Part shown: positions 7,068 through 14,314 of the stretch, one piece after another
Layout of the letters: each line of letters begins with the position of its first letter
Position numbering within the stretch: the first letter of the stretch is position 1
Program-made: the position numbers and the translations under genes
The notes under the pieces: model-generated
What the model saw: only the letters and a program-made list of their open reading frames with translations
The model's database searches: none
What the model was told of the DNA's origin: nothing
From: an uncultured Collinsella sp.
GTDB taxonomy: Bacteria; Actinomycetota; Coriobacteriia; Coriobacteriales; Coriobacteriaceae
Assembly: GCA_902494605.1 (NCBI GenBank)
Contig: CABUUG010000016.1
Location: 1-21,782, forward strand
Direction: 5' to 3'
DNA: 21,782 nt

Positions 7068-9092
7068 CTACATCAAGTTGCAAACAGCCGCCGCGAAGGC
7101 AACGGGGTCCTCGGGGAGGATGCCCTCGACCAGCAGGGCCTGATCGTAGAGCAGACCAGAGTACTGCTTGATCTTGTCGGCGTCGCCTGCCTTCTGGGCA
7201 GCGACAAGCTTGTCAAAGACCGGGTGCTTGGCGTTGAGCTCGAGCACGCGTTGGCTCTTGGGCATGCCGTCGGGCGCGCCCTCGGGTCCCTTCTGGAGCA
7301 CCTTCTCCATCTCGAGCGAAAGTGGGCCCTCGGTGGTGATACAAGCGGGGGCATCGGTCAGGCGCGCGGAGACGGCGACTTTCTCGACCTTGTCACCGAG
7401 CGCCTCCTTCATAGCGCTAAAGAGGTCCTCGTTCTCCTTGGTGGCGTCCTCGGCCTCCTTCTTCTCGTCCTCGGTCGCCAGGTCAAGATCACCGGTCGCA
7501 ACGTTCTTGAGCTCTAGATGACGATCCTCGACCTCGGGCTCGGCACCGTCGGCCACAGCCTTCTCGGCAGCCTCGCGGGCAGCATCGTCCTCGTAGATCT
7601 TGGGCATATCGGCGGCAACGTACTCACGCATAGCCTGGAACGTGAACTCATCCACATCCTGCGTCAGCAGCAGCACGTCATAGCCGCGGTCGAGCACGCC
7701 CTTTACCACGGGCATCTTGGCCAAGCGCTCACGCGAGTCGCCGGCGGCGTAGTAGATGGCCTTCTGATCCTCAGGCATGCCCTTGGCATACTCGGCCAGG
7801 GTAATCATCTTCTGTTCCTTGGCAGACCAGAACAGCAACAGGTCGGCGAGCTCATCGGCCTTCATGCCATAGCTCGAGTAGATGCCGTACTTAAGACCGC
7901 GGCCAAAGTTCTCAAAGAACTTCTCGTAGGCCTCGCGGTCGTTGTCACGCATATCCTCAAGGTCGGCGGTAATCTTCTTTTCCACACGCTTGGCGATGGC
8001 CTTGAGCTGACGGTTCTGCTGCAGCGTCTCGCGCGAGATGTTGAGCGACACGTCGGCGGAATCCACGACGCCGCGGACAAAGTTGTAGTAGTCGGGCAGC
8101 AGGTCGTCGCACTTCTCCATGATCAGGACGTTGGAGCTGTAGAGCGCCAGACCCTTCTCGTAGTCCTTGCTGTACAGATCGAACGGCGCGCGTCCCGGCA
8201 CAAACAGCAGGGCGTCATACTCGAGCGTGCCCTCGGCGTGGAAGCTGATGGTGCGCGCAGGATCGTCAAAGTCGTGGAACGTGGACTTGTAGAACTCGTC
8301 GTAGTCCTTCTGCTCGACATCGGAGCTGTGCTTCTTCCAGATCGGTGTCATGGAATTGACGGTCTCGAGCTCCTGGTAGTCCTCGTACTCGGGCTTGTAA
8401 TCGTCGCCGGCGTCCTCGGGCTTGGGTTTCTGGCGGCTCTTGGACACCATCATCTGGATCGGGTAACGCACATAGTTACTGTACTGCTGAATCAGGCTCT
8501 TGAGACCCCACTCGGTCAGGAAGCGATCGTAGGTCTCGGCCTCGCCGTCGGCATCGAGCTTCTCGTTCTCGCGCAGCGTCAGGATGACATCGGTACCGTG
8601 CTCGGCGCGCTCGCCGTCCTCGATGGTGTAGCCCTCAAGACCGTCGGATTCCCACACATGGGCGACATCCTCGCCGTAGGCGCGGCTGACGACCTTCACA
8701 TGGCTGGCGACCATAAAAGCCGAGTAGAAGCCCACGCCAAACTGACCGATGATGTCGACATCGGAGCCCTGCTGCTCGGCGTTCTCGGTCTTAAACTCCT
8801 CGGAGCCGGAATGGGCGATGGTGCCCAGATTGCGCTCCAGCTCCTCGGCGGTCATGCCAATGCCGTTATCCGAGATGGTAATGGTGCGGGCGTCTTTATC
8901 AAAGGAGACGCGAATGGCCAGGTCGCCCTGGTCGATCTTGACGCTCGGGTCCTGCAGGCTCTTAAAGTTGAGCTTGTCGACGGCGTCGCTCGCGTTAGAG
9001 ATAAGCTCGCGCAGGAAGATTTCTTTATTGGTGTAGATGGAGTTGATCATGAGGTCGAGCAGTTTTTTGCTCTCGGTCTTAAATTGACGCAT
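7068..9092 (-). CDS. htpG: Chaperone HtpG (Hsp90 family)
   Basis: 674 aa ATP-dependent cytosolic chaperone. The N-terminal GHKL ATPase domain shows all family blocks in order: IYTNKEIFLRELISNASDA (Mg/ATP Asn), ISDNGIGM, GTIAHSGSEEF and GQFGVGFYSAFMV. The middle domain carries the catalytic-arginine region around SLNISRETLQQNR, and a C-terminal dimerisation domain ends the protein. It is about 50 residues longer than E. coli HtpG (624 aa), mainly through an acidic, Glu/Lys-rich stretch between the middle and C-terminal domains (about 490-560). The start at 9092 has AAAGGA 6 nt upstream. A GC hairpin with a T-run lies 30-55 nt upstream of the start, inside the likely leader. No CIRCE or HAIR heat-shock operator is visible. 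It appears to be transcribed alone. Confidence 0.97.
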   Translation of the reverse strand: MRQFKTESKKLLDLMINSIYTNKEIFLRELISNASDAVDKLNFKSLQDPSVKIDQGDLAIRVSFDKDARTITISDNGIGMTAEELERNLGTIAHSGSEEFKTENAEQQGSDVDIIGQFGVGFYSAFMVASHVKVVSRAYGEDVAHVWESDGLEGYTIEDGERAEHGTDVILTLRENEKLDADGEAETYDRFLTEWGLKSLIQQYSNYVRYPIQMMVSKSRQKPKPEDAGDDYKPEYEDYQELETVNSMTPIWKKHSSDVEQKDYDEFYKSTFHDFDDPARTISFHAEGTLEYDALLFVPGRAPFDLYSKDYEKGLALYSSNVLIMEKCDDLLPDYYNFVRGVVDSADVSLNISRETLQQNRQLKAIAKRVEKKITADLEDMRDNDREAYEKFFENFGRGLKYGIYSSYGMKADELADLLLFWSAKEQKMITLAEYAKGMPEDQKAIYYAAGDSRERLAKMPVVKGVLDRGYDVLLLTQDVDEFTFQAMREYVAADMPKIYEDDAAREAAEKAVADGAEPEVEDRHLELKNVATGDLDLATEDEKKEAEDATKENEDLFSAMKEALGDKVEKVAVSARLTDAPACITTEGPLSLEMEKVLQKGPEGAPDGMPKSQRVLELNAKHPVFDKLVAAQKAGDADKIKQYSGLLYDQALLVEGILPEDPVAFAAAVCNLM

Positions 9093-9122
9093 GTGCAGTC
9101 CTTTCGCGCTACCCCTGTCCGC

Positions 9123-9147
9123 AAAAACGGCTCGGTCGCCCGAGCCG
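9123..9147 (-). terminator. Terminator-like hairpin in the htpG leader
   Basis: Perfect 8-bp stem CGGCTCGG/CCGAGCCG with a 4-nt loop (9128-9147), followed on the minus strand by five T (9123-9127). The first G of the htpG Shine-Dalgarno is only about 20 nt further on, and no promoter fits in between. It could be the end of the upstream GNAT transcript, an attenuator of htpG, or both. Confidence 0.6.
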
Positions 9148-9178
9148 CATCGCAGACCTGCTATGTTCAGACTTAGAT

Positions 9179-9184
9179 TTTATA
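9179..9184 (-). promoter_or_regulatory. Possible -10 box of the htpG promoter
   Basis: Minus-strand TATAAA in an AT-rich patch about 87 nt upstream of the htpG start. A convincing -35 box at 17 nt is missing (a TA-rich sequence is there), so an activator or a different sigma factor could be needed. Initiation here would place the leader hairpin inside the transcript. Confidence 0.35.
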
Positions 9185-9204
9185 ACCCATTAACGCGCAT
9201 ATAT

Positions 9205-9230
9205 ACATACGGAATCGAAAAACTGTATGT
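9205..9230. promoter_or_regulatory. Inverted repeat ACATAC-N14-GTATGT upstream of htpG
   Basis: Six-base perfect arms lie 20-45 bp upstream of the candidate -10 box. It is unlike CIRCE (TTAGCACTC-N9-GAGTGCTAA) and HAIR. It could be a regulator site for the chaperone gene. Confidence 0.25.
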
Positions 9231-9294
9231 CCGAGCGCTCTGATGCGCCAATTGCCAAGGAGTGTCCCAAACTGCCGGCAGGAAAGGAACGTTC

Positions 9295-9795
9295 CTATCT
9301 GCCATCTACGCGCTTGGCCATCCAGGCATGAGGCTGGCCCTCGTCTTCGTAGTCCACCGGGGCAATCTGCGTGTAGCCCGCCTTGGCATAGAGCGGCAGC
9401 ACGTATTCCTGAGCATGCAGCTTAATGAGCTTGGCGCCGGCATCACGCGCGCACGTATCACTGGCCTCGACAATCTTGCTCGCCAAACCGCGACGGCGCA
9501 TGCTCGGCAGCACGGCCACGCGCCCCATAATGTAGGTCTCCCCCGCCGCGACACCTTCGTCCAAGTCGCACGCCGGCGACACCGGAGCCTCTGCGTCAGC
9601 CGCGCGCTCAAGCTCTTCGGGAAACACGCGCGAGCAACCGGCAAGCTCGCCGTCTACATAGAGCGTCACATGAATGCAGTTCGGATCCTCGTCGATAGCG
9701 TCGAACTCATTCTCGTAGCCCTGCTCGTCCATAAAAATGACGCGGCGCACCAACGCCGCGTCATCAAAGCATCCCGTCTTAAGTTGGATATCCAT
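9295..9795 (-). CDS. GNAT-family N-acetyltransferase
   Basis: 166 aa from the ATG at 9795, chosen because AAAGGG lies 5 nt upstream; an in-frame ATG at 9813 would place the Shine-Dalgarno inside the gene. The acetyl-CoA binding core is visible as MGRVAVLPSMRRRGLASKIV (beta-4, then the R-x-x-G-x/A pyrophosphate loop). A later LHAQEYVLPLYAKAGY segment matches GNAT motif B. The N-terminal part (VRRVIFMDEQGY...) resembles the ElaA-like and YjcF-like branch, whose substrates are mostly unknown. It begins 40 nt after the CpsB-like gene with no terminator between, so it may be the last gene of that operon. Confidence 0.85.
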   Translation of the reverse strand: MDIQLKTGCFDDAALVRRVIFMDEQGYENEFDAIDEDPNCIHVTLYVDGELAGCSRVFPEELERAADAEAPVSPACDLDEGVAAGETYIMGRVAVLPSMRRRGLASKIVEASDTCARDAGAKLIKLHAQEYVLPLYAKAGYTQIAPVDYEDEGQPHAWMAKRVDGR

Positions 9796-9834
9796 GGCTG
9801 CCCTTTCATTCAATGCGAACGTTAGGGACAGATT

Positions 9835-10485
9835 TTAGCGAAAATGAGCTCCGCGTACGCTAAACTTCGCGCGAGCCTTCGCCAGGCAGTCGTAATGACC
9901 CACGTTATGGGCATCGCTCGCGATGAAGCTGTACAGGTTCTGATCGAACAGGCGCTGTGCCGGCTTTTTCTCGCGACCAAAGCGACCGCCGGCAATAAAG
10001 TCCGCCGAAGCCTGCAGCTTGCAGCCCATATCGACCAGGCGCTCCGCCACGCTTACATCCTTTTGAACCGCACGATAGCGCTCAGGATGAGCGATGATCA
10101 CCTGGTAGCCACGGCACTGCAAATCGTAAATCGTGTTCTCGTACTCTCTAAACGCATACGCATCGGCATGTGTCGAAAGCTCGAGCAGAAACTCGTTGGT
10201 TCCATCGAAATGCAAGTGCTCCGCGGCATCGATACCAAGTTCAACGAGCTTTCGATGGTTGACCTCGAAGCCCATCTGGAGCGGAAAACCGTCAGCGTTA
10301 TCACGCAGCAGCTCAAAGGCATCCCACATCTTGTCGTAATCAAAATAGGGATCACGGCAGTGAGGAGTGCAAACGATTCTGGTTACACCGGCCCGCTTGG
10401 CAGCCTCGAGCATCGCCAAGCTCTCATCGAGATCGGCGGCGCCGTCGTCTACACCCGGCAAGATATGGCAATGAATGTCACGCAT
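9835..10485 (-). CDS. cpsB: CpsB/YwqE-type tyrosine-protein phosphatase (PHP fold)
   Basis: 216 aa. Metal-dependent phosphatase that removes phosphate from the tyrosine tail of the partner BY-kinase. Metal ligands typical of the PHP fold are all present: HCHILPGVDDG with His5 and His7, CTPH with His42, FEVNH around Glu74, an HPER motif with His133, and SDAHN with Asp191 and His193. Length is slightly short of the usual 240-260 aa, but the fold motifs are complete. The start has AAGG about 8 nt upstream and lies 17 nt after the kinase stop, so both are in one operon. Confidence 0.92.
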   Translation of the reverse strand: MRDIHCHILPGVDDGAADLDESLAMLEAAKRAGVTRIVCTPHCRDPYFDYDKMWDAFELLRDNADGFPLQMGFEVNHRKLVELGIDAAEHLHFDGTNEFLLELSTHADAYAFREYENTIYDLQCRGYQVIIAHPERYRAVQKDVSVAERLVDMGCKLQASADFIAGGRFGREKKPAQRLFDQNLYSFIASDAHNVGHYDCLAKARAKFSVRGAHFR

Positions 10486-10502
10486 AGGTCAGCCTTAATC
10501 AA

Positions 10503-11240
10503 CTAAACGTTTGCTCGGTTGGTGAAGATGCCCTTTTTGGAAGTCCCCTGATCGTCGGAGCCCTTCTTAACCTTCTTACCGTCCTTGGTGTAGTAGGAGT
10601 AGTAGTACTCGCTGGTCTCGGTCTCGCAGTAGTTCATGACGGTACCGATGAGCTTGACCTTCTCGGACTTCTTAAGCTGGCCGATAGCGTTGAGTGCCTC
10701 CTCGCGCTTGGTGAAGTCCTCGCGCACCACGAACAGCGTACCGTCGGTCAGGCTGGCAATCTCGGCAGCATCGATGAAGGTGCCGACCGGGGGAGCATCA
10801 AAGATGACGTACTGGAACTTGGCGGACAGTGCCTTTACCAACTTGGCAAAGCGGTGAGAGACGATGATGTCGGCAGGATTGGGAATATGCGGCTCGGCAT
10901 CGAGGAAGTAGAAGTTCTTCTGACCCGTCTCGACAATTGCCTGGTCAATGGAGATCTGCTCGGAAAGGACCGCATAGAGTCCGCCGCGCGAACGAACGCC
11001 GAGCATATCGGAAAGGGACCTGCGGCGCATATCGGCCTCGACCAGGAGCACGGACTTGCCGCTCGTGGCGATTGCCTGAGCAAGGTTAATGGAAACCGTA
11101 GACTTGCCCTCGTTGGGAATCGAGGAGGTAACGGTGATGGTGCGAATGGGGTCGTCCACGCTCGCAAACCGGATGTTGGCCAGAAGGGTCTTGGCGGCAT
11201 TCTGTACAACGAGCTTATCGGTGTTCTTTGCCTTAGCCAT
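10503..11240 (-). CDS. cpsD: CpsD/CapB-type bacterial tyrosine kinase (cytoplasmic)
   Basis: 245 aa BY-kinase that autophosphorylates on C-terminal tyrosines and drives capsule or exopolysaccharide export together with its membrane activator. Walker A SSIPNEGKST (residues 39-48), Walker A' LLVEADMRR (65-73) and Walker B VIFDAPPVG (145-153, Asp148) are all visible. The Walker A' motif has Glu-Ala-Asp instead of the more usual Asp-Ala-Asp. The tail has a tyrosine cluster (Tyr204, 212-214, 216, 217) followed by a Lys-rich end. The activator is the preceding gene; 2 nt separate its stop from this ATG, and the Shine-Dalgarno AAAGGTGG lies inside the final codons of that gene. Confidence 0.94.
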   Translation of the reverse strand: MAKAKNTDKLVVQNAAKTLLANIRFASVDDPIRTITVTSSIPNEGKSTVSINLAQAIATSGKSVLLVEADMRRRSLSDMLGVRSRGGLYAVLSEQISIDQAIVETGQKNFYFLDAEPHIPNPADIIVSHRFAKLVKALSAKFQYVIFDAPPVGTFIDAAEIASLTDGTLFVVREDFTKREEALNAIGQLKKSEKVKLIGTVMNYCETETSEYYYSYYTKDGKKVKKGSDDQGTSKKGIFTNRANV

Positions 11241-11242
11241 GC

Positions 11243-11899
11243 CTATTTACCACCTTTCATAGCCGGAATTCGGCCAACAACGGGAATGCCCAGGAGCTCT
11301 TCTGCCTCTTCGGCACCGCGGATGCGGGTATTGAGCATGTCTGCCAAAACGACATAGGCAACTGCGATAAAGATACCGGCGAGGAACGCGACAGCAACGT
11401 ACAGCGTGCGCTTGGGGCCGCTGGGGACTTCGGGAGTCTTAGCCTCGTCGATAACGTTGATGCTCTGGGCAGCGCCGACGTTCTGAGCGACCGTACTCAC
11501 CGAGCTGGCCATGGCCTTTGCGACCTTAGCCGTCTCCTTGGCATCGGTGCCGGTAACCGAAAGCGTAATGACACGCGTGGTGGTCTCGGAGGAAACAGAC
11601 ACCTTGTAGTCATCCAGGTCAGCAAGGCCCAACTCATTGGCAGCACCGCTCTTAACGCTATCGCTATCCAGCAGCGTGGCGATATCGTTGGAAAGCATCT
11701 GGCTCGCCGAGAGATCGTTGTAGCTCATCTGACCGCTATCGTCGGTCTTGGCGAGAATGTACATGCTCGTCGTCGCGGTGTAGGTGTTGTCCATCGCGGC
11801 GAAGGACACGATGCCCATGGCGATCGCGCAGACCACCGGAAGGGTGATGACCAGCTTAAGGTGCTTTTTGAGCAGCTGGAACAGTTCGAGAAGGGTCAT
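11243..11899 (-). CDS. cpsC: CpsC/Wzz-type chain-length determinant and kinase activator
   Basis: 218 aa membrane protein with two helices (about 16-37 and 166-188) around an extracytoplasmic domain. The Wzz signature is visible: N-terminal LELFQLLKKHLKLVI, then the YTATTSMYIL segment, and a Pro-rich PEVPSGPKRT stretch just before the second helix. A short cytoplasmic tail after the second helix (LNTRIRGAEEAEELLGIPVVG) is where CpsC-type proteins contact and activate the kinase. It is the first gene of the operon. AAAGG lies about 10 nt upstream of the start, and a plausible promoter is at 11946-11974. Confidence 0.92.
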   Translation of the reverse strand: MTLLELFQLLKKHLKLVITLPVVCAIAMGIVSFAAMDNTYTATTSMYILAKTDDSGQMSYNDLSASQMLSNDIATLLDSDSVKSGAANELGLADLDDYKVSVSSETTTRVITLSVTGTDAKETAKVAKAMASSVSTVAQNVGAAQSINVIDEAKTPEVPSGPKRTLYVAVAFLAGIFIAVAYVVLADMLNTRIRGAEEAEELLGIPVVGRIPAMKGGK

Positions 11900-11945
11900 G
11901 CAGCCTGCCTTTCATTTCCCCAGTTCGGATTGACAAACTGTCCGT

Positions 11946-11974
11946 ATGTTATCGCATCTTTTTACCGAGACCAA
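11946..11974 (-). promoter_or_regulatory. Predicted promoter of the cpsC-cpsD-cpsB operon
   Basis: Minus-strand TTGGTC (11969-11974) and TAACAT (11946-11951) separated by exactly 17 bp, about 47 nt upstream of the cpsC start. Matches are partial (3 of 6 and 4 of 6). Confidence 0.4.
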
Positions 11975-11990
11975 ACTCTATACATAAGAA

Positions 11991-12004
11991 ACAGGCTCTC
12001 CTGT
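11991..12004 (-). terminator. Small hairpin with short T-run downstream of the PhoR-like gene
   Basis: ACAGG-AGAG-CCTGT on the minus strand followed by TTTCTTAT. It is weak and may only assist the stronger hairpin at 12040-12068. Confidence 0.3.
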
Positions 12005-12030
12005 AAAAATGTCGGAAGCAATCGTAAAAT

Positions 12031-12068
12031 TGCACAACAACGCCGCACCCGAAAGTCAAATGCGGCGT
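12031..12068 (-). terminator. Probable terminator after the PhoR-like gene
   Basis: Perfect 8-bp stem ACGCCGCA/TGCGGCGT with a 13-nt loop (12040-12068), followed on the minus strand by TGTTGTGCAATTTT. It lies 26 nt after the kinase stop. The T-run is interrupted, so termination may be partial. Confidence 0.55.
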
Positions 12069-12093
12069 CTACATCAATATCTATGTTGTATCG

Positions 12094-13518
12094 CTATGCG
12101 AATGGCTCGTCCTGCTGTATGGGAAACGTCACCGTAATGGTGGTTCCCACGCCCAACTCGCTCGACAGATCGAGCGTGGCGTGATGATACAGGGCCGCAT
12201 GCTTGACAATGGCAAGCCCCAGACCGGTTCCGCCGCGTGCCTTGGACCTACTCTTGTCCACGCGATAGAACCGCTCAAATACCTTGCCCTGTTCTTCAGG
12301 CGCGATACCGATTCCCGTGTCGGCGACCGCGAGGAACGGATGGCCTTCGTCGTTGGTGCCGCACTGCAGCGTAACCGTACCGCCGGGTCGATTGTAGCGG
12401 ATGGCGTTGCTTGCCAGATTATAGATGAGCTCGTCAATCAAGCGCGACACGCCCTCGATGACCACAGGCTTGGTCTCATGACTTATCGTCACATTCGCCT
12501 GACGGGCAACCTGTTCAAGACGCTGCTCAACCGCGTAGATGGCACGCGAGAGCTCAATAGGCTCCGTGGACCCAATGGGCACCGCCTCGCCCTCAGTTGC
12601 ACGCTCGGCCTCATCCAAGTTAGACAGCGTAAGGATGTCGTTGACAAGCGCTGCCAAGCGGCCCGCCTCACGATAGATGCGACCGCCAAAGTTGCGCAGG
12701 TCGTCCTCGCCCTCGACCATGCCGTTTGCAATGAGCTCGGCATAGCCCGAAATCGCCGTAAGCGGCGTCTTGAGCTCGTGGGTGATATTCGCCGTGAACT
12801 CGCGGCGCATACGGTCGTTGTCCGCTAGCACCGCCATTTGGCGCTTGAGTTCCTGGCGCTGCGACTCGATACGCTCAAGCATGGGGACCATCTCGGCATA
12901 GGCGTGCTCATAGCTACGGCGTGGGTGGTCCAAATCCACCTCTTGCAACGGCGCGATGATGGCACGGGACTCGCGGCGCGCCATAAAAAACGAGAGTACC
13001 GCGCCCGCTGCTGCGATAAGCAGCATCGGCGCCACCATCGACAGCAAAATCGCTGCAACGCCAGGCTGGGCCTGCGCCAAGCGGACAACCTGGCCGTTAT
13101 CAAGGGCGACGGCGCGATACAGCATAATCTCGTCGAGCGTAGAGCTTGCGCGCTCCGCGGAACCCGAACCATTCTCAAAGGCCTCGATGACCTCGGGGCG
13201 ATCGCCATGGTTGGGCAGTGTGGAAGGCGACGCCTCGTTGTCGTAGGCAACCGATCCATCCTTGTTAATCAGCGTGATGCGCAAGTCCTCGCGATCGAGG
13301 CTACGCAAGAACGGGATGGGCTCCTGCTGCTCGTCGAGGGCGGCAGCAATGAGCTCGGTTTCCTGCGCCAGGTTGGCACTCGTGGCATCCGCCAAGGTGT
13401 TTTGCACAAAGAACGCACCCAGCACCGTAAACGCCACGATAACCGCCATGGCGCAGACAAAGATCGTCACAAAAACGCGGTGCGACAGCGTATGTTTTCC
13501 CTGGGGGGCGAAGACCAC
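12094..13518 (-). CDS. phoR: PhoR-like sensor histidine kinase
   Basis: 474 aa. Two membrane helices (about 14-38 and 155-178) flank an extracytoplasmic domain with LITLINKDGSVAYDNEA-type sequence, followed by a linker that replaces a clear PAS domain. The HisKA dimerisation helix carries FTANITHELKTPLTAISGY with His247 as phosphorylation site. The HATPase domain has N-box LIYNLASNAIRYN, G1 ADTGIGI, F-box ERFYRV and G2 GTGLGLAIVKHA. The gene starts with GTG three bases after the response-regulator stop; GGAGGAG inside the regulator's last codons is the Shine-Dalgarno. The assignment to phosphate sensing rests on this pairing and on pstB upstream, and is inference. Confidence 0.9.
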   Translation of the reverse strand: MVFAPQGKHTLSHRVFVTIFVCAMAVIVAFTVLGAFFVQNTLADATSANLAQETELIAAALDEQQEPIPFLRSLDREDLRITLINKDGSVAYDNEASPSTLPNHGDRPEVIEAFENGSGSAERASSTLDEIMLYRAVALDNGQVVRLAQAQPGVAAILLSMVAPMLLIAAAGAVLSFFMARRESRAIIAPLQEVDLDHPRRSYEHAYAEMVPMLERIESQRQELKRQMAVLADNDRMRREFTANITHELKTPLTAISGYAELIANGMVEGEDDLRNFGGRIYREAGRLAALVNDILTLSNLDEAERATEGEAVPIGSTEPIELSRAIYAVEQRLEQVARQANVTISHETKPVVIEGVSRLIDELIYNLASNAIRYNRPGGTVTLQCGTNDEGHPFLAVADTGIGIAPEEQGKVFERFYRVDKSRSKARGGTGLGLAIVKHAALYHHATLDLSSELGVGTTITVTFPIQQDEPFA

Positions 13519-13521
13519 GGG

Positions 13522-14250
13522 TTACTCCTCCGATGCGGTGGCCGCGGTGTCGTCACCTTCGGCACCATCACCGGCAGAAGGCTCGGCCAAGCGGTAGCCC
13601 ACGCCGCGCACGGTCTCGATGGCGCTAGCATGCTCGCCCAGTTTTTGGCGAAGCGTCTGCACGTGCACGTCAACGGTGCGCGAACCGCCGTCGAAGTCCC
13701 AGCCCCACACGCTCTGCAGCAACGACTCGCGGGTAAAGACCACGCCGGGCTTGCGCATGAGGTACTCGAGCAGGTCGAACTCGCGCAGGGTGAGCTTAAG
13801 CGACTCGCCGGCAACGGTCACCTCGCGATGGCTGGGCGAGAGCACAATGTCGCCCACGCTGAGCACATCGCTTGCCTGTTTGACCATACCGCCGCGACGC
13901 AACAGTGCGCGGCAGCGACTGGCGAGCTCCATGAGCGAAAACGGCTTAGTCAGGTAATCGTCGGCACCGCCATCGAGCGCCATCACCTTGTCGAGCTCGG
14001 TGTCCTTGGCGGTAAGCATCATGATGGGCACCGTCGCCGTCAGACGGTCGGCACGCAGGCGACGCATAATCGCCAAGCCATCGGTATCGGGCAGCATGAT
14101 GTCGAGCAGGACAGCATCGGGTACCCGTCGCGCCACGGCGGCCTTAAACTCGCCATCGCACGAAAAGCCCTCGGCCTCGATTCCCTGCTTGCGCAGCGCG
14201 TAGACCGTCAGATCCCTGATGTTGTCATCGTCCTCGACGTAATAGATCAT
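13522..14250 (-). CDS. phoB: PhoB-like response regulator (OmpR family)
   Basis: 242 aa from the ATG at 14250, chosen for AAAGGGG 7 nt upstream; the frame is open to 14274, but that start lacks a ribosome site. The receiver domain shows the acidic pocket EDDD (6-9), phosphoacceptor Asp50 in LLDIMLPDTDG, Thr in MLTAKD and Lys in the TKPFS loop. The C-terminal winged helix shows LTLREFDLLEYLM and the recognition region SRTVDVHVQTLRQKLG, ending in VRGVGYRL. A Gly/Ala/Asp-rich acidic tail of about 20 residues follows. It is co-transcribed with the kinase downstream and possibly with pstB, 64 nt upstream. Confidence 0.92.
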   Translation of the reverse strand: MIYYVEDDDNIRDLTVYALRKQGIEAEGFSCDGEFKAAVARRVPDAVLLDIMLPDTDGLAIMRRLRADRLTATVPIMMLTAKDTELDKVMALDGGADDYLTKPFSLMELASRCRALLRRGGMVKQASDVLSVGDIVLSPSHREVTVAGESLKLTLREFDLLEYLMRKPGVVFTRESLLQSVWGWDFDGGSRTVDVHVQTLRQKLGEHASAIETVRGVGYRLAEPSAGDGAEGDDTAATASEE

Positions 14251-14290
14251 GTTGAACCCCTTTGCGGCCGGCATGACCGCATCTTAACCC

Positions 14291-14304
14291 TAAAGGTACC
14301 TTTA
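14291..14304. promoter_or_regulatory. Perfect 14-bp palindrome between pstB and the PhoB-like gene
   Basis: TAAAGGTACCTTTA, without a spacer, lies 10 nt after the pstB stop and 40 nt before the regulator start. It could be a protein-binding site or a weak processing hairpin. No convincing promoter accompanies it. Confidence 0.3.
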
Positions 14305-14314
14305 CTAGATGGTA

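Noticed and set aside
7518..9176. 552-residue open frame opposite htpG
   Set aside because: Shadow of the highly conserved HtpG coding sequence; Leu/Val/Gly-rich low-complexity translation without a family match.
9093..9294. CIRCE or HAIR heat-shock operator upstream of htpG
   Set aside because: Neither TTAGCACTC-N9-GAGTGCTAA nor CTTGAGT-N7-ACTCAAG is present; only an unrelated inverted repeat is seen.
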